Source: an uncultured Mediterraneibacter sp. (GTDB taxonomy: Bacteria > Bacillota > Clostridia > Lachnospirales > Lachnospiraceae). From it: a DNA stretch of 64,000 nt. Location of the stretch: contig NZ_CAKRGI010000006.1 in assembly GCF_934330165.1 (NCBI RefSeq), positions 14,380-78,379 of the forward strand, read 5' to 3'. Shown here in pieces: positions 1 to 10,521 of this stretch (position 1 is the stretch's first letter; each line of letters begins with the position of its first letter). A program made the position numbers and the translations under genes. The notes beneath the pieces are model-generated. The model ran no database searches. It was not told where the DNA came from and worked only from the letters and a program-made list of their open reading frames with translations.

Positions 1-913
1 TCGCTACCTTTGCATCCGGGTCAGCCATAACAGAGATTACTTTTGCCGGGCTCAATGCATTCTCGATCAGAAGTGCCGGATTTTCATCCCAGTTAATAAT
101 ATCGATCTTTTCACCACGCAGTTCCTGTACTACTGCATTGACTCTTGCACCGTTCATTCCCACGCATGCTCCGACCGGATCTACATTTGGATCATTGGAC
201 CATACTGCCATCTTTGTACGGGAACCTGCTTCACGGGCAATACTCTTGATTTCTACTGTTCCGTCTTTGACCTCGGCGACCTCTGCCTCAAACAGACGCT
301 TTACAAGCTCCGGATGCGTACGGGATACAAGAATCTTTGGTCCTTTTGTTGTATTCTTTACTTCTACAATATAAAGCTTGATACGCTCTGTCGGCTCAAA
401 ATGTTCTCCCTTAACCTGCTCATTCTCTGTCAGCATCGCATCTGCTCTTCCGAGGTTGATACTGATATTTTTCCCAACATAACGCTGTACAATACCGGTT
501 ACAATATCTTTCTCTTTCTCAAAATACTGATCAAAGACAACTTTTCTCTCTTCTTCTCTGATCTTCTGAAGAATCAGATTTTTTGCATTCTGCGTTGCAA
601 TACGCCCGAATTCTTTTGAATAAACCGGAACCTGGGCAACATCACCGATGTGCAGGGACGGATTGATCTTTTCTGCATCCTCCAGACTGATCTCGATCGC
701 CGGATCAAAAACTTCTTCCACAACTTCTTTTTCTGCAAATACGGAATAGTCACAGGTCTCTCTGTCCATCACGATCTTAATATTATCGGATGTCCCGAAA
801 TGGTTCTTACAGGCACTGAGCAGAGAATTTTCGATTGCTTCCATCATGACATCTTTGCTGATATTCTTTTCTTTCTCAAGAATCGTCAACGCTTCAAGTA
901 ATTCTGTATTCAT
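1..913 (-). CDS. nusA: Transcription termination/antitermination factor NusA, N-terminal part (runs off window)
   Basis: NusA binds RNA polymerase and modulates pausing, termination and antitermination. The visible 304 residues start with a typical NusA N-terminal domain (MNTELLEALTILEKEK) and continue through the S1 domain (around residues 130-200) into the first KH domain, where the motif DPVGACVGMNGARV is plain. The start is the ATG at 911-913 with a TTTAGGAGG-type ribosome binding site. It lies 17 bp downstream of rimP, the usual rimP-nusA order of the nusA-infB operon. The C-terminal part lies outside the window. Confidence 0.96.
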   Translation of the reverse strand, partial: MNTELLEALTILEKEKNISKDVMMEAIENSLLSACKNHFGTSDNIKIVMDRETCDYSVFAEKEVVEEVFDPAIEISLEDAEKINPSLHIGDVAQVPVYSKEFGRIATQNAKNLILQKIREEERKVVFDQYFEKEKDIVTGIVQRYVGKNISINLGRADAMLTENEQVKGEHFEPTERIKLYIVEVKNTTKGPKILVSRTHPELVKRLFEAEVAEVKDGTVEIKSIAREAGSRTKMAVWSNDPNVDPVGACVGMNGARVNAVVQELRGEKIDIINWDENPALLIENALSPAKVISVMADPDAKVA

Positions 914-930
914 TATTTTTTCCTCCTAAA

Positions 931-1398
931 TTAAAAATCCAAAGCAAGGCGGATCAGAGCGATGTCTCCTCTGTCAAATGTCTGCTCTGTATCATCTTCA
1001 TAAGTGATCGTCACCGTACTGTCATCATATGCTTTCAGTAATCCTACAAATTCTTTCTGACGGTCAATCGCACGATACGTGCGGATCTCCACTTCTTCTC
1101 CAAGACTCCGCTTAAAATCTTTCTCTTTTTTCAGAGGTCTTCCAAGTCCCGGAGAACTCACCTCAAATACATAGGAGTCTGCAATGTAATCCTTCTCGTC
1201 AAGGATATCTGAAAATCTCCTGCTCACTGCTTCACAGTCATCGACAGCAATGCCTCCGGGTTTATCAATGTACGCTCTTAAGTACCACGTACCACCTTCT
1301 TTTACATACTCCACATCCACAAGCTCAAATCCCAGTTCTGTTACAATTGGCTCAAGAAGTGTCTCTGTCTGCTGCTCATATTCTTCTCTTCTGGACAC
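931..1398 (-). CDS. rimP: Ribosome maturation factor RimP
   Basis: RimP assists maturation of the 30S subunit. The 155-residue protein has the family length and features: an N-terminal alpha/beta domain with ELGFELVDVEYVKEGG, the central VSSPGLGRPLKKEKDFKRSLGE block that is the best RimP signature, and a C-terminal SH3-like domain. It is the first visible gene of the rimP-nusA operon. The start codon is preceded by AAAGAAAGGGAG. Assignment is secure from motif and neighbourhood. Confidence 0.95.
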   Translation of the reverse strand: MSRREEYEQQTETLLEPIVTELGFELVDVEYVKEGGTWYLRAYIDKPGGIAVDDCEAVSRRFSDILDEKDYIADSYVFEVSSPGLGRPLKKEKDFKRSLGEEVEIRTYRAIDRQKEFVGLLKAYDDSTVTITYEDDTEQTFDRGDIALIRLALDF

Positions 1399-1455
1399 AC
1401 TAAACTCCCTTTCTTTAAAATGATATTTTACATAAAGAAATCCTTATATCATCAA

Positions 1456-1483
1456 AGAAGAGTGAACTTTCGTCCACTCTTCT
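1456..1483 (-). terminator. Possible terminator after the topoisomerase operon
   Basis: An inverted repeat AGAAGAGTG / CACTCTTCT with a 10-base loop lies about 100 bp past the end of the parC-like gene. On the minus strand it is followed by only a short T-rich stretch (TTTGATG), so it is a weak Rho-independent terminator candidate. Confidence 0.4.
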
Positions 1484-1583
1484 GCCGTTCCCTTTATGTA
1501 TCTTTTTTAACCTTATCACCTTTTTTTTGATAAATCAAGGGTTTTCTTTTATTTTTTGCCGATTTTACTTATTTTTTCCATTT

Positions 1584-3824
1584 TTAACGGGTTTTATTCC
1601 CGACGCCATCTCTCTTCGCAGCTTTCAGGCGATTCAGCGTCACCGTCTTCTCTCCATAGGTTACTTTCGTCTCTGTTCCTTCTTCAAAAAGATAAGTATG
1701 CTCCAGCTCATCCTTTTTCTGCAGACGGATCCCTCTTACTCCGACTGCCGCCTTCTTTTTCTCCGGTACATCTGCTGCCGGGAATCTTAAGAAATATCCA
1801 CTTTTTGTCTGCAATACTAGATTCTGAGTTTCGTTCACTACTTTTACAGAAACCAGCCGGTCATCTTCCTGAAGTTTCGTTGCCACGATCGTACGCTTTG
1901 CAACCTGAAATTCTTTTCCATCCACCCGCTTGATCATGCCCTGTGCTGTGGCAAAGAGGAGTTTTGCAAACCGCATCTGTTCTGCATCACAGATCATCAC
2001 GATTTCTTCCTCACTGCTTGTATAATTGCTCACATTATCGATCGGAGTACCTTTTTCACGGAATTTTCCATAAGGAAGATCCAGTACCTTCACCTGGTGC
2101 ATCTTTCCGGTATCCGTAAAGATACAGAGCTTTCCGGTATTCATGCAATGGACAATGTATTTATTTTCAGAATCCGCAGCCTCTTTATTTCTCTCATATA
2201 CTGCCGTATCAACAGTCTTCGCATAGCCAAACCGATCCATCAGGAACACGACTTCCTGTTCTTCCACCTTCTTTTCCTCAAAGACGGCTTCTTCTGCATT
2301 TTCGACAACAGTGCGGCGTTTTCTTCCAAATTCTTTCTTATAAGAATCCAGTTCTTCCATGATGACTTCTGCCATGGAATCATAATTGTTCAGGATATCT
2401 TCATATCTTGCGATATTGTTCAGTGTCTGCTCATGCTCCTTCTGAAGTGCCTCTATCTCCAGTCCGATCAGACGATAAAGACGCATCTCAAGGATTGCAG
2501 TGGCCTGACGTTCTGTAAACCGCAGCATTGCTGCCATTTTCTTTGAAATGGAAGATTTAAACCGGATATTCTCTGTCTTTCCCTCAACCAGACAGGCTCT
2601 TGCATCCTTCACCGATTTACTTCCCCGGAGGATCTCGATGATCAGGTCGATCACATCGTATGCCTTGATCAGTCCCTCCTGAACTTCACTCTTCTCCCGT
2701 TCTCTTTCCAAAAGTGTTGTATACTTTCTCGTTGCAAGTTCAAACTGGAAATCCACATGATGCTCAATGATCTGCTTTAACCCCAGTGTCTCGGGGCGTC
2801 CGTTCGCAACTGCAAGCATATTAACCCCGAATGTATCTTCCAGCCTCGTCTTTTTATAGAGCATATTTTTCAGGTTCTCAACATCCGCCCCACGCTTCAG
2901 TTCAATGACGATGCGGATTCCCTCTTTAGATGACTGATTGGAAATATCTACAATATCTGTCGTCTTTTTTGTCTCTACCAGATTGCAGACATCATTCAGA
3001 AATTTTCCGATTCCTGCCCCGATCATCGTATACGGGATCTCCGTTATGACGAGCTGCTTTTTCCCACCTTTTAAATCCTCTACTTCCACTTTACCACGGA
3101 GCTTGATCTTTCCCTGCCCTGTCTCATAAATATTCAGCAGGTCATCTTTATTGACCACGATCCCCCCGGTCGGGAAATCCGGTCCTTTAATATATTTCAT
3201 GAGCTGCCTGGTCGTGATCCCGTCATTTTTCATATAAGCTTTGACACCATCGATCACTTCACAGAGGTTGTGCGTCGGGATACTCGTTGCCATACCAACT
3301 GCAATTCCTTCTGCTCCATTTACAAGAAGATTCGGTACACGCATCGGAAGAACCACCGGCTCTTTTTCTGTCTCATCAAAGTTCGGTCCAAAATCAATCA
3401 CATTTTTATCCAGATCCAAAAGACATACTTCCTGTGTGAATTTTGTCAGCCTTGCCTCCGTATATCGCATTGCTGCCGCACCGTCTCCCTCAATCGAGCC
3501 AAAATTTCCATGTCCGTCTACAAGGATCTGACCTTTTTTAAAATCCTGTGCCATGACTACAAGTGCATCATAGATCGAACTGTCTCCATGCGGATGGTAT
3601 TTACCCATGGTATCTCCGACAATACGGGCACACTTCCGGTAAGGCTTATCATAACGGATCCCCAGCTCATACATATCGTACAGAGTCCTTCTTTGCACCG
3701 GCTTTAGTCCATCCCTGACATCAGGAAGTGCCCTGGCGATGATGACACTCATCGCATAGTCGATATAAGATTTTTTCATCAGCTCCGAGTATTCGGTTCT
3801 GATAATCTGAGATTCACTGTTCAT
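1584..3824 (-). CDS. parC: Type IIA topoisomerase subunit A, topoisomerase IV (ParC)-like
   Basis: DNA-cleaving subunit of a type IIA topoisomerase. The N-terminal winged-helix region has PVQRRTLYDMYELG and KYHPHGDSSIYDALVVMAQDF, with Ser at the quinolone-sensitive position. The catalytic tyrosine is in AAAMRYTEARL, near residue 121. The protein is 746 residues, shorter than most GyrA, and the C-terminal beta-pinwheel has no GyrA box (QRRGGKG); the nearest strand reads KKKAAVGVRGIRL. This favours a decatenating topoisomerase IV-like role. I chose the second ATG because AAGGAG lies 7 bases before it, while the ATG two codons earlier is too close. It follows the B subunit by 11 bp, so the two are one operon. 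Clostridial paralogues are often called GyrA, so the name is moderately sure. Confidence 0.85.
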   Translation of the reverse strand: MNSESQIIRTEYSELMKKSYIDYAMSVIIARALPDVRDGLKPVQRRTLYDMYELGIRYDKPYRKCARIVGDTMGKYHPHGDSSIYDALVVMAQDFKKGQILVDGHGNFGSIEGDGAAAMRYTEARLTKFTQEVCLLDLDKNVIDFGPNFDETEKEPVVLPMRVPNLLVNGAEGIAVGMATSIPTHNLCEVIDGVKAYMKNDGITTRQLMKYIKGPDFPTGGIVVNKDDLLNIYETGQGKIKLRGKVEVEDLKGGKKQLVITEIPYTMIGAGIGKFLNDVCNLVETKKTTDIVDISNQSSKEGIRIVIELKRGADVENLKNMLYKKTRLEDTFGVNMLAVANGRPETLGLKQIIEHHVDFQFELATRKYTTLLEREREKSEVQEGLIKAYDVIDLIIEILRGSKSVKDARACLVEGKTENIRFKSSISKKMAAMLRFTERQATAILEMRLYRLIGLEIEALQKEHEQTLNNIARYEDILNNYDSMAEVIMEELDSYKKEFGRKRRTVVENAEEAVFEEKKVEEQEVVFLMDRFGYAKTVDTAVYERNKEAADSENKYIVHCMNTGKLCIFTDTGKMHQVKVLDLPYGKFREKGTPIDNVSNYTSSEEEIVMICDAEQMRFAKLLFATAQGMIKRVDGKEFQVAKRTIVATKLQEDDRLVSVKVVNETQNLVLQTKSGYFLRFPAADVPEKKKAAVGVRGIRLQKKDELEHTYLFEEGTETKVTYGEKTVTLNRLKAAKRDGVGNKTR

Positions 3825-3835
3825 TTTCATTCTCC

Positions 3836-5758
3836 TTAGATATCAAGTTCTGCCTCCGTTGCATTTTCATAAATGAATGCTTTTCGTGGCGGAACTTCTG
3901 TTCCCATCAGCATCTCTGTAACACTGGATGCCATTCTCGCATCTTCGATCTCTACCAGTTTCAGAAGACGTCTCTCTGGATCAAGCGTTGTCTCCCATAA
4001 CTGCTCCGCATCCATCTCACCAAGACCTTTGTACCGCTGCAGTGTGAAAGGACCTGTATGGTTTTTTCTGTATTTTTCCAGTGCTTTGTCATCATACAGA
4101 TATTCCTCTTCTCCTTTCTTTGGCATGGCTTTATAGAGTGGCGGCATGGCAATATAGACATGTCCTTCATAAATCAGTTCCGGCATAAAACGGTAAAATA
4201 ATGTCAGAAGCAGCGTCGATATATGGGCACCGTCTACATCGGCATCTGCCATGATAATGATCTTATCATATCGCAGCTTACTGATATCAAAATCATTTCC
4301 ATATCCTTCCGAAAAACCGCATCCGAACGCATTGATCATGGTCTTGATCTCCGCATTTGCAAGTACTTTGTCAATGCTTGCTTTCTCCACATTTAAGATC
4401 TTACCACGGATCGGAAGGATTGCCTGATAATTTCTGTCTCTGGCAGTCTTGGCAGAGCCACCCGCAGAATCTCCCTCAACAATAAAGATCTCGCACTTTT
4501 TCGGATCTCTGCTCTCGCAGTTTGCAAGCTTTCCGTTACTGTCAAAAGAATACTTCTGCTTTGTCAGAAGATTCGTCTTTGCCCGCTCCTCGGTTTTACG
4601 GATCTTCGCGGCTTTCTCTGCACTGGAAAGAACCGTCTTCAATGTCTCGATATTTCGGTCAAAAAAACGGATGATCTCCTCGCCTGTCACTTTTCCGACT
4701 GCCTTGGCTGCATCCGGGTTGTCCAGCTTCGTCTTCGTCTGACCTTCAAATCTCGGATCAGGATGCTTGATCGATATGATCGCAGTCATTCCATTACGGA
4801 TATCTGCACCGGTAAAATTCGCATCTTTTTCTTTCAGCACTCCCAATTCTCTTGCATACTGGTTCATCACCGTCGTAAAAGTCGTCTTAAATCCGGTGAG
4901 ATGCGTTCCTCCTTCTGCATTATAAATATTGTTACAGAAACCAACCACATTTTCATGAAATTCATTCACATACTGAAGTGCCGCTTCTACCTCGATCCCG
5001 TCTGCTTCTCCCTTAAAATAGACTGGCTCATGCAGCACCTCTTTCTTATGGTTCATATCCGTGATGAAGCCGATAATCCCCTCCGGCTCATGGTATTCGA
5101 TCCTCTCTTCTGATCCCTGCCTTTTATCTTCAAAAAATATTGTCAGTTCCGGGTTCAGATAGGCGGTCTCATGCAGACGGCTCTTGATCTCTTCTGCCTT
5201 GAATCTCGTCTTTTCAAAAATCGTATCATCCGGGAGGAAATTCACCGTCGTCCCGGTCTTTCTCGTCTTTCCGATCTTCGGCAGCAGTCCGTCTTCCAGT
5301 TCAATGACCGGGATTCCCCGCTCATACCGGTCATGATGAATATATCCATCACGACTGATCTTTACGTCCATGTAAGTGGAAAGTGCATTTACGACTGAAG
5401 ATCCGACGCCATGAAGTCCTCCACTGGTCTTATATGCTGAATCATCAAATTTTCCCCCTGCATGAAGTGTCGTATAGACCAGACGTGCTGCGGAAATGCC
5501 TTTCTGATGCATATCCACCGGAACTCCTCTTCCGTTGTCAGATACAGTTGCAGAACCGTCTTTTTCCAGCGTGACATGAATTTCCGTACAGAATCCTGCC
5601 AGATGCTCGTCCACTGCATTGTCCACGATCTCATAAATCAGGTGGTTCAGTCCCTTTGTGGACACACTTCCGATATACATTCCGGGACGCACACGTACCG
5701 CTTCCAGACCTTCCAGCACTGCAATACTGCCTGCATCGTATGTAGTCTTTCTTGACAT
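3836..5758 (-). CDS. parE: Type IIA topoisomerase subunit B, topoisomerase IV (ParE)-like
   Basis: ATPase and TOPRIM subunit partnering the subunit A downstream. It shows the GHKL ATPase motifs (EIVDNAVDEHLAG; DNGRGVPVDMH; GGLHGVGSSVVNALS), the transducer domain, and the TOPRIM motifs EGDSAGGSA and MADADVDGAHI. The C-terminal tail has QRYKGLGEMDAEQLWETT. The start at 5758 (MSRKTTYDAG) has AAAGGAG 8 bases upstream; a longer reading to 5797 has no such site. Without a gyrase-specific insertion it is about 640 residues, the size of ParE or Gram-positive GyrB. The operon sits next to spoIIP and gpr rather than dnaA-recF, again pointing to the second topoisomerase of the genome. Confidence 0.88.
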   Translation of the reverse strand: MSRKTTYDAGSIAVLEGLEAVRVRPGMYIGSVSTKGLNHLIYEIVDNAVDEHLAGFCTEIHVTLEKDGSATVSDNGRGVPVDMHQKGISAARLVYTTLHAGGKFDDSAYKTSGGLHGVGSSVVNALSTYMDVKISRDGYIHHDRYERGIPVIELEDGLLPKIGKTRKTGTTVNFLPDDTIFEKTRFKAEEIKSRLHETAYLNPELTIFFEDKRQGSEERIEYHEPEGIIGFITDMNHKKEVLHEPVYFKGEADGIEVEAALQYVNEFHENVVGFCNNIYNAEGGTHLTGFKTTFTTVMNQYARELGVLKEKDANFTGADIRNGMTAIISIKHPDPRFEGQTKTKLDNPDAAKAVGKVTGEEIIRFFDRNIETLKTVLSSAEKAAKIRKTEERAKTNLLTKQKYSFDSNGKLANCESRDPKKCEIFIVEGDSAGGSAKTARDRNYQAILPIRGKILNVEKASIDKVLANAEIKTMINAFGCGFSEGYGNDFDISKLRYDKIIIMADADVDGAHISTLLLTLFYRFMPELIYEGHVYIAMPPLYKAMPKKGEEEYLYDDKALEKYRKNHTGPFTLQRYKGLGEMDAEQLWETTLDPERRLLKLVEIEDARMASSVTEMLMGTEVPPRKAFIYENATEAELDI

Positions 5759-5803
5759 TTCATCTTCTCCTTTTGTCAAATTTTCAGAATAATCCATTTG
5801 ATA

Positions 5804-6985
5804 CTATAACACTTCACAAAGCGTATCTGCAAGCACTTCCATTGCATTTTTCATTTCCTCAACGGTATTGGTCTGTGCTCCGGCTTCGATCAGAAGCGAT
5901 TTTGGGAGAAGATGAAGGTTGTAGCGGTAAGCTTTCAGATAGATATGCCTTACAAAGCCCGGATACATCCTTTCTGAGGCAAGCTGCATCTGCAGGGAAA
6001 ATGCCAGATTATCCTGTATGTATGGATTATAAAGATACGTGATATCCCCATTGGTTCTTGAACGGCTCAGTCCATTGAAATACATGATCCTGGCTGTCGG
6101 CTTTCCATTGATCTGCGTGACAAGATGGGTCGTCTCTGCCACTCCGTCCCGGTGAAGGTCAATAGCTACTTCAATGGAAGGATTCGCCTCCAGGATCGGA
6201 CGGATTGAAGCTTCTGCATTTTCATATGCCTCACTCCGATCCAGTTTTCCATTAATAATATCATAGACTCCAAAATCATGAAGCGTAGGAATCCCTTTCG
6301 CATTCAGAAGTTCCGTCAGATATTGTCCGATCCCCACGATCCCGGTTGAAACATCTCCCGGAACTGAATCCACGAATGTTTCCTGTGAATGGGTATGAAA
6401 GATCAGTATTTTGGGTTCCTTTCCTTCCCGGCTGATCTTCATATTTCTTCCAAGCAGATCATCCACATTGAGCTGTTCCGCCCCGATCATCGTAGAACTG
6501 TCTACCGTATAAAAATTGCTCAAAAGGTACTCAAAATCTCTCAGTTTATCAATAGACTGGTCAGCTGCTACCTCGGATGAGACCGGCTGCTGCGTCTCTT
6601 CCGGCTGACCGATCAATTTTCCATTTTCATCGACTGCATTTTCGTCATTTGCCTGACTTTCCAGTATTTTTGCGATCGTTGCCTCATCTTCAAGAGAAGA
6701 TCCATACTCTGCATAATCTTCCACATACTGAACCACCGGAATCCACGCCAGTGCTTTTTGTCTGATCCATTCCCCCGGTCCCGATGAAACCGAATCTTCT
6801 TTCCATACAAGAGAAGGCACATACATAGCCTGTGCAGTCCGGAAAATATACTGTTGAAGCTGATACTGTAATTGTGCTGCATTTTTTCTGATTCCATTCA
6901 GGATCAGAAGCATACTGCACACTGTCAGAACCAGTACTGCACCAGTCCTCTCCGACTGCCATTTTCTGCTTTTTACCCTCTTCAT
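5804..6985 (-). CDS. spoIIP: Stage II sporulation protein P, peptidoglycan amidase/endopeptidase
   Basis: SpoIIP, with SpoIID and SpoIIM, degrades septal peptidoglycan during engulfment. A transmembrane anchor (TGAVLVLTVCSMLLILNGI) lies near the N-terminus. A variable linker follows, and the C-terminal half carries the SpoIIP domain: ILIFHTHSQETF (metal-binding His), GVAIDLHRDG-type motif (seen as VAIDLHRDGV) and LLIEAGAQTNTVEEM. The ATG at 6985 has GGGAG 10 bases upstream; an alternative GTG at 7012 adds nine residues. It follows gpr by 47 bp, the same gpr-spoIIP arrangement as in Bacillus. Expression is expected from mother-cell sigma factors, but I did not identify the promoter. Confidence 0.94.
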   Translation of the reverse strand: MKRVKSRKWQSERTGAVLVLTVCSMLLILNGIRKNAAQLQYQLQQYIFRTAQAMYVPSLVWKEDSVSSGPGEWIRQKALAWIPVVQYVEDYAEYGSSLEDEATIAKILESQANDENAVDENGKLIGQPEETQQPVSSEVAADQSIDKLRDFEYLLSNFYTVDSSTMIGAEQLNVDDLLGRNMKISREGKEPKILIFHTHSQETFVDSVPGDVSTGIVGIGQYLTELLNAKGIPTLHDFGVYDIINGKLDRSEAYENAEASIRPILEANPSIEVAIDLHRDGVAETTHLVTQINGKPTARIMYFNGLSRSRTNGDITYLYNPYIQDNLAFSLQMQLASERMYPGFVRHIYLKAYRYNLHLLPKSLLIEAGAQTNTVEEMKNAMEVLADTLCEVL

Positions 6986-7032
6986 TTTCCTCGTTCTCCC
7001 TTCCTGCCTCACGATTTTTCTGTAACTTTCTG

Positions 7033-8025
7033 CTATCTTTCAATTATATGAGAGCAAAGAAGGTTCAATGCTTCTGCAATCGTATGACTGATCTGATGAA
7101 TCATCTCATCTACATCTTTTGGTGTCACAAACATTCCATTCAGATGAGGTGCGATCAGCTCTTTCACCAGTTCGTACTTTTCCCCCTGATTATAAGAACG
7201 CAGTGTTTCTCCTACACTTTTCAATGTTTCCGATTCTTCCAGTGCATGAATGAAATTTTCCATCGTATCATTTACGATCGTTGCAGCATCCACAACTGTT
7301 GGTACACCGATTCCGATCACCGGAACTCCAAGAGATTCTTTCGTCATTCCATTTCTGTAATTGCCTACACCGGATCCCGGATGAATCCCTGTATCTGCGA
7401 TCTGGATCGTCCGGTTTAATCGCCTGCTGTTGCGTGCTGCCAGTGCATCTACCGCAATCACAAGATCCGGTCTGGTTTCCCGGACAATCCCTCTGACTAT
7501 TTCGGTTGTCTCCATCCCGGTCTGCCCCATCACCCCCGGAACAATTGCACTGATGAGTTTCGCATGTTCTACTCCCATTGCATATTTTCCATATTCCCTG
7601 ATAATATGTCTCGTCACATTCAGATGATCTGCCACACAAGGACCAAGGGCATCCGACGTTATATTACGGTTTCCCAGTCCGACTACCAGGATAGACAGAT
7701 CTTCCTCTGCTTTTCCCTCGTTTGTGTCAAAGTTTTTTCTCAACAGTTCACTGATACAATCACGGATTTTTTCCGAGATCCGCATCTGCTCTTCTTCATC
7801 CGGCACTGCAAGAGCCGGACTTTCCAATGTCAGATACGTGCCTGCCGGTTTTCCCATTGCCTTTGCTCCATTTTCCGTTTCAATGATCACCCGTGTGATC
7901 CTGGTCTCACTGCTTTCATCATAATCCTCTTCCAGAATTACTCCCGAAATTTCCACCTGATCAGATTCAAACCTCTCCCTCTCTTCAAGTGCAAGATCTG
8001 TCCTTACGCTGTAATTTTTTGTCAT
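7033..8025 (-). CDS. gpr: Spore germination protease GPR
   Basis: GPR is made as a zymogen in the forespore and cleaves small acid-soluble spore proteins during germination. The 330-residue sequence starts MTKNYSVRTDLALEERE, which contains the propeptide and cleavage zone, and continues with the aspartic-type core: VVGLGNRNITSDALGP, SAIVPGVMGQTGMET, VIAVDALAARNSRRLN and GSGVGNYRNG. An AGAGGAAAAAGAG ribosome binding site precedes the ATG. It is divergent from rpsT and upstream of spoIIP, the conserved order in spore-forming Firmicutes. Confidence 0.96.
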   Translation of the reverse strand: MTKNYSVRTDLALEERERFESDQVEISGVILEEDYDESSETRITRVIIETENGAKAMGKPAGTYLTLESPALAVPDEEEQMRISEKIRDCISELLRKNFDTNEGKAEEDLSILVVGLGNRNITSDALGPCVADHLNVTRHIIREYGKYAMGVEHAKLISAIVPGVMGQTGMETTEIVRGIVRETRPDLVIAVDALAARNSRRLNRTIQIADTGIHPGSGVGNYRNGMTKESLGVPVIGIGVPTVVDAATIVNDTMENFIHALEESETLKSVGETLRSYNQGEKYELVKELIAPHLNGMFVTPKDVDEMIHQISHTIAEALNLLCSHIIER

Positions 8026-8102
8026 CTCTTTTTCCTCTCCGTTGCCTATTATAGTTCCATAAAATTATTTTCTATTATTTCTCTTTTTTATCAAAATATG
8101 TA

Positions 8103-8131
8103 TTGACAACGTCTATTTCATGGAATAAAAT
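8103..8131 (+). promoter_or_regulatory. Vegetative promoter of rpsT
   Basis: TTGACA at 8103-8108 and TAAAAT at 8126-8131 are separated by exactly 17 bp, giving a near-consensus housekeeping promoter. It lies about 95 bp before the rpsT start codon, leaving room for a 5' leader where S20 autogenous control could act. Confidence 0.85.
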
Positions 8132-8224
8132 AAATGAGTATGTTTCGACAGAACGTCCGTGTCCGAGTCTGTCCCAACAGAATAACATTTGAAAATCATA
8201 TGATACATTTTGGAGGTGTACACA

Positions 8225-8488
8225 TTGGCTAACATTAAATCTGCAAAGAAAAGAATTTTAGTAAACGAGACAAAGGCTGCTAGAAATAAAGCAATTAAGT
8301 CTAAAGTTAAGACTGCTGTTAAAAAGGTAGAGGCTGCTGTTGCTGCAAAGGATACAGAGGCTGCTAAGACTGCTCTTCATACAGCAATCGTAGAGATTTC
8401 CAAGGCTGGAAGCAAGGGCGTTTACCACAAAAAGACAGTTTCCAGAAAGATTGCACGTCTTTCCAAGGCTGTAGATGCTATCGCTTAA
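8225..8488 (+). CDS. rpsT: 30S ribosomal protein S20
   Basis: S20 binds 16S rRNA early in small-subunit assembly. The 87-residue, lysine-rich protein reads (M)ANIKSAKKRILVNETKAARN and ends in the conserved helix KTVSRKIARLSKAVDAIA. Translation starts at a TTG (8225-8227) with GGAGG 8 bases upstream; S20 genes often use a weak start codon as part of autoregulation. The gene is single and bounded by its own promoter and a strong terminator. Confidence 0.97.
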   Translation: MANIKSAKKRILVNETKAARNKAIKSKVKTAVKKVEAAVAAKDTEAAKTALHTAIVEISKAGSKGVYHKKTVSRKIARLSKAVDAIA

Positions 8489-8504
8489 TCAGAAATAAAA
8501 ATAA

Positions 8505-8547
8505 TAAAAAAGGACATCCACTGCCGTCAGGTGGATGTCCTTTTTTT
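8505..8547 (+). terminator. Rho-independent terminator of rpsT
   Basis: An 11-bp perfect stem (AGGACATCCAC / GTGGATGTCCT, 8511-8521 and 8531-8541) is followed by a T7 run. It is flanked by A's on the other side, so it may also act on the convergent phosphoribosyltransferase transcript. Confidence 0.93.
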
Positions 8548-8574
8548 ATGCGTGCAACCAGCCGCAGCTGTGCT

Positions 8575-9216
8575 TTATAACTCCACAAAGCCAAAGCTGT
8601 TGATCAGTCCTGTCAGTTTCTGTCCTTCTTTGCAGAGTTCACACTCATGAGAATTATAAACCTGATAATCCGGAAGATCCGCACTTGTGAAGATTGTCTT
8701 TACTTCCATGCCTGCCACCTTCGAAATTGAACTGAACACTGCACAGATACCGCTGACTCTTCCTCCGTAATAAAGTACAGACTCAATTGCCTGTCTTACA
8801 AGAGAACCTGTAGACATGGAATCTGTCAGTACAAGTACCTGCTTACCTTCGATCATACGCTGGTTATTATCTCTGAAAAGAATCTGTCCTGCCGGATCAA
8901 ATTCCGGAGTTACAACAGAAATATTATTTCCCGCACTGACCGATGCATTTCCACTTCCTGACAGGTATTCTGCCATAAACGCCCCGATCACTTCCGTATT
9001 CTTCAGACATACGATCGTCTCTACCGGTGTATTCGTCATATATTCCTCTGCAAGTGTCTTCGCAGTCTCACGTGCATTATTATGACGCGTCTTAACAGTT
9101 GACATATCAATATAAGTATTCACATGTGAATTTTTCGTTGCAAAATGCCCCTTCAGGATCTTAATACGTGCCTTTCCGTTCTTTCCTGACCTCAGGTCCA
9201 CAAATCTCTTGTCCAT
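8575..9216 (-). CDS. Phosphoribosyltransferase, orotate phosphoribosyltransferase-like
   Basis: A type I phosphoribosyltransferase of 213 residues. The PRPP-binding signature is VLVLTDSMSTGSLVRQAIE (residues about 129-147), preceded by the hydrophobic core strands ETIVCLKNTEVIGAFMAEYL. Fold and length resemble PyrE, but it lacks an obvious catalytic-loop signature that would let me assign orotate with confidence. It stands alone between the rpsT and ilvC terminators, so context does not help. The C-terminus has a CxxC (HECELCKEG) that could bind metal. GGGAG precedes the ATG. Confidence 0.75.
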   Translation of the reverse strand: MDKRFVDLRSGKNGKARIKILKGHFATKNSHVNTYIDMSTVKTRHNNARETAKTLAEEYMTNTPVETIVCLKNTEVIGAFMAEYLSGSGNASVSAGNNISVVTPEFDPAGQILFRDNNQRMIEGKQVLVLTDSMSTGSLVRQAIESVLYYGGRVSGICAVFSSISKVAGMEVKTIFTSADLPDYQVYNSHECELCKEGQKLTGLINSFGFVEL

Positions 9217-9285
9217 AGCTTTGTTGCTCCCTTCTGCTGTTGTTCATTTATCTGACTTCAAGATAGCTTTATTTTAGCACAACAA

Positions 9286-9338
9286 AAAAGAAATTACAGC
9301 AGTTTTTACAAAAAACTTACTGCAATTTCTTTTTTATT
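9286..9338 (-). terminator. Terminator of the ilvN-ilvC operon
   Basis: A long imperfect inverted repeat (AAAAAAGAAATT.. / ..AATTTCTTTTTT) centred on a short loop ends in a T-run on the minus strand, 28 bp past the ilvC stop. It is A/T rich and nearly symmetrical, so it can work in both directions. Confidence 0.8.
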
Positions 9339-9365
9339 AACTATTTTTACTATCTCGTATCTGGA

Positions 9366-10397
<1,032 letters not shown>

Positions 10398-10521
10398 CTA
10401 AATACATAAAATAATATTCGTAGAAATCTTCCGGTCACTGCCGGAGGTATCTATGTATAGTGAAAGGTCACTGCCTCTTACTAACGAATGAAATAAATCC
10501 TGTAGATTTTTCTTTTATATT

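Noticed and set aside
1584-5758. Housekeeping gyrase gyrB-gyrA
   Set aside because: No GyrA box, shorter C-terminal domain, and no dnaN/recF neighbourhood; topoisomerase IV-like pair is more likely, although naming in Clostridia varies.
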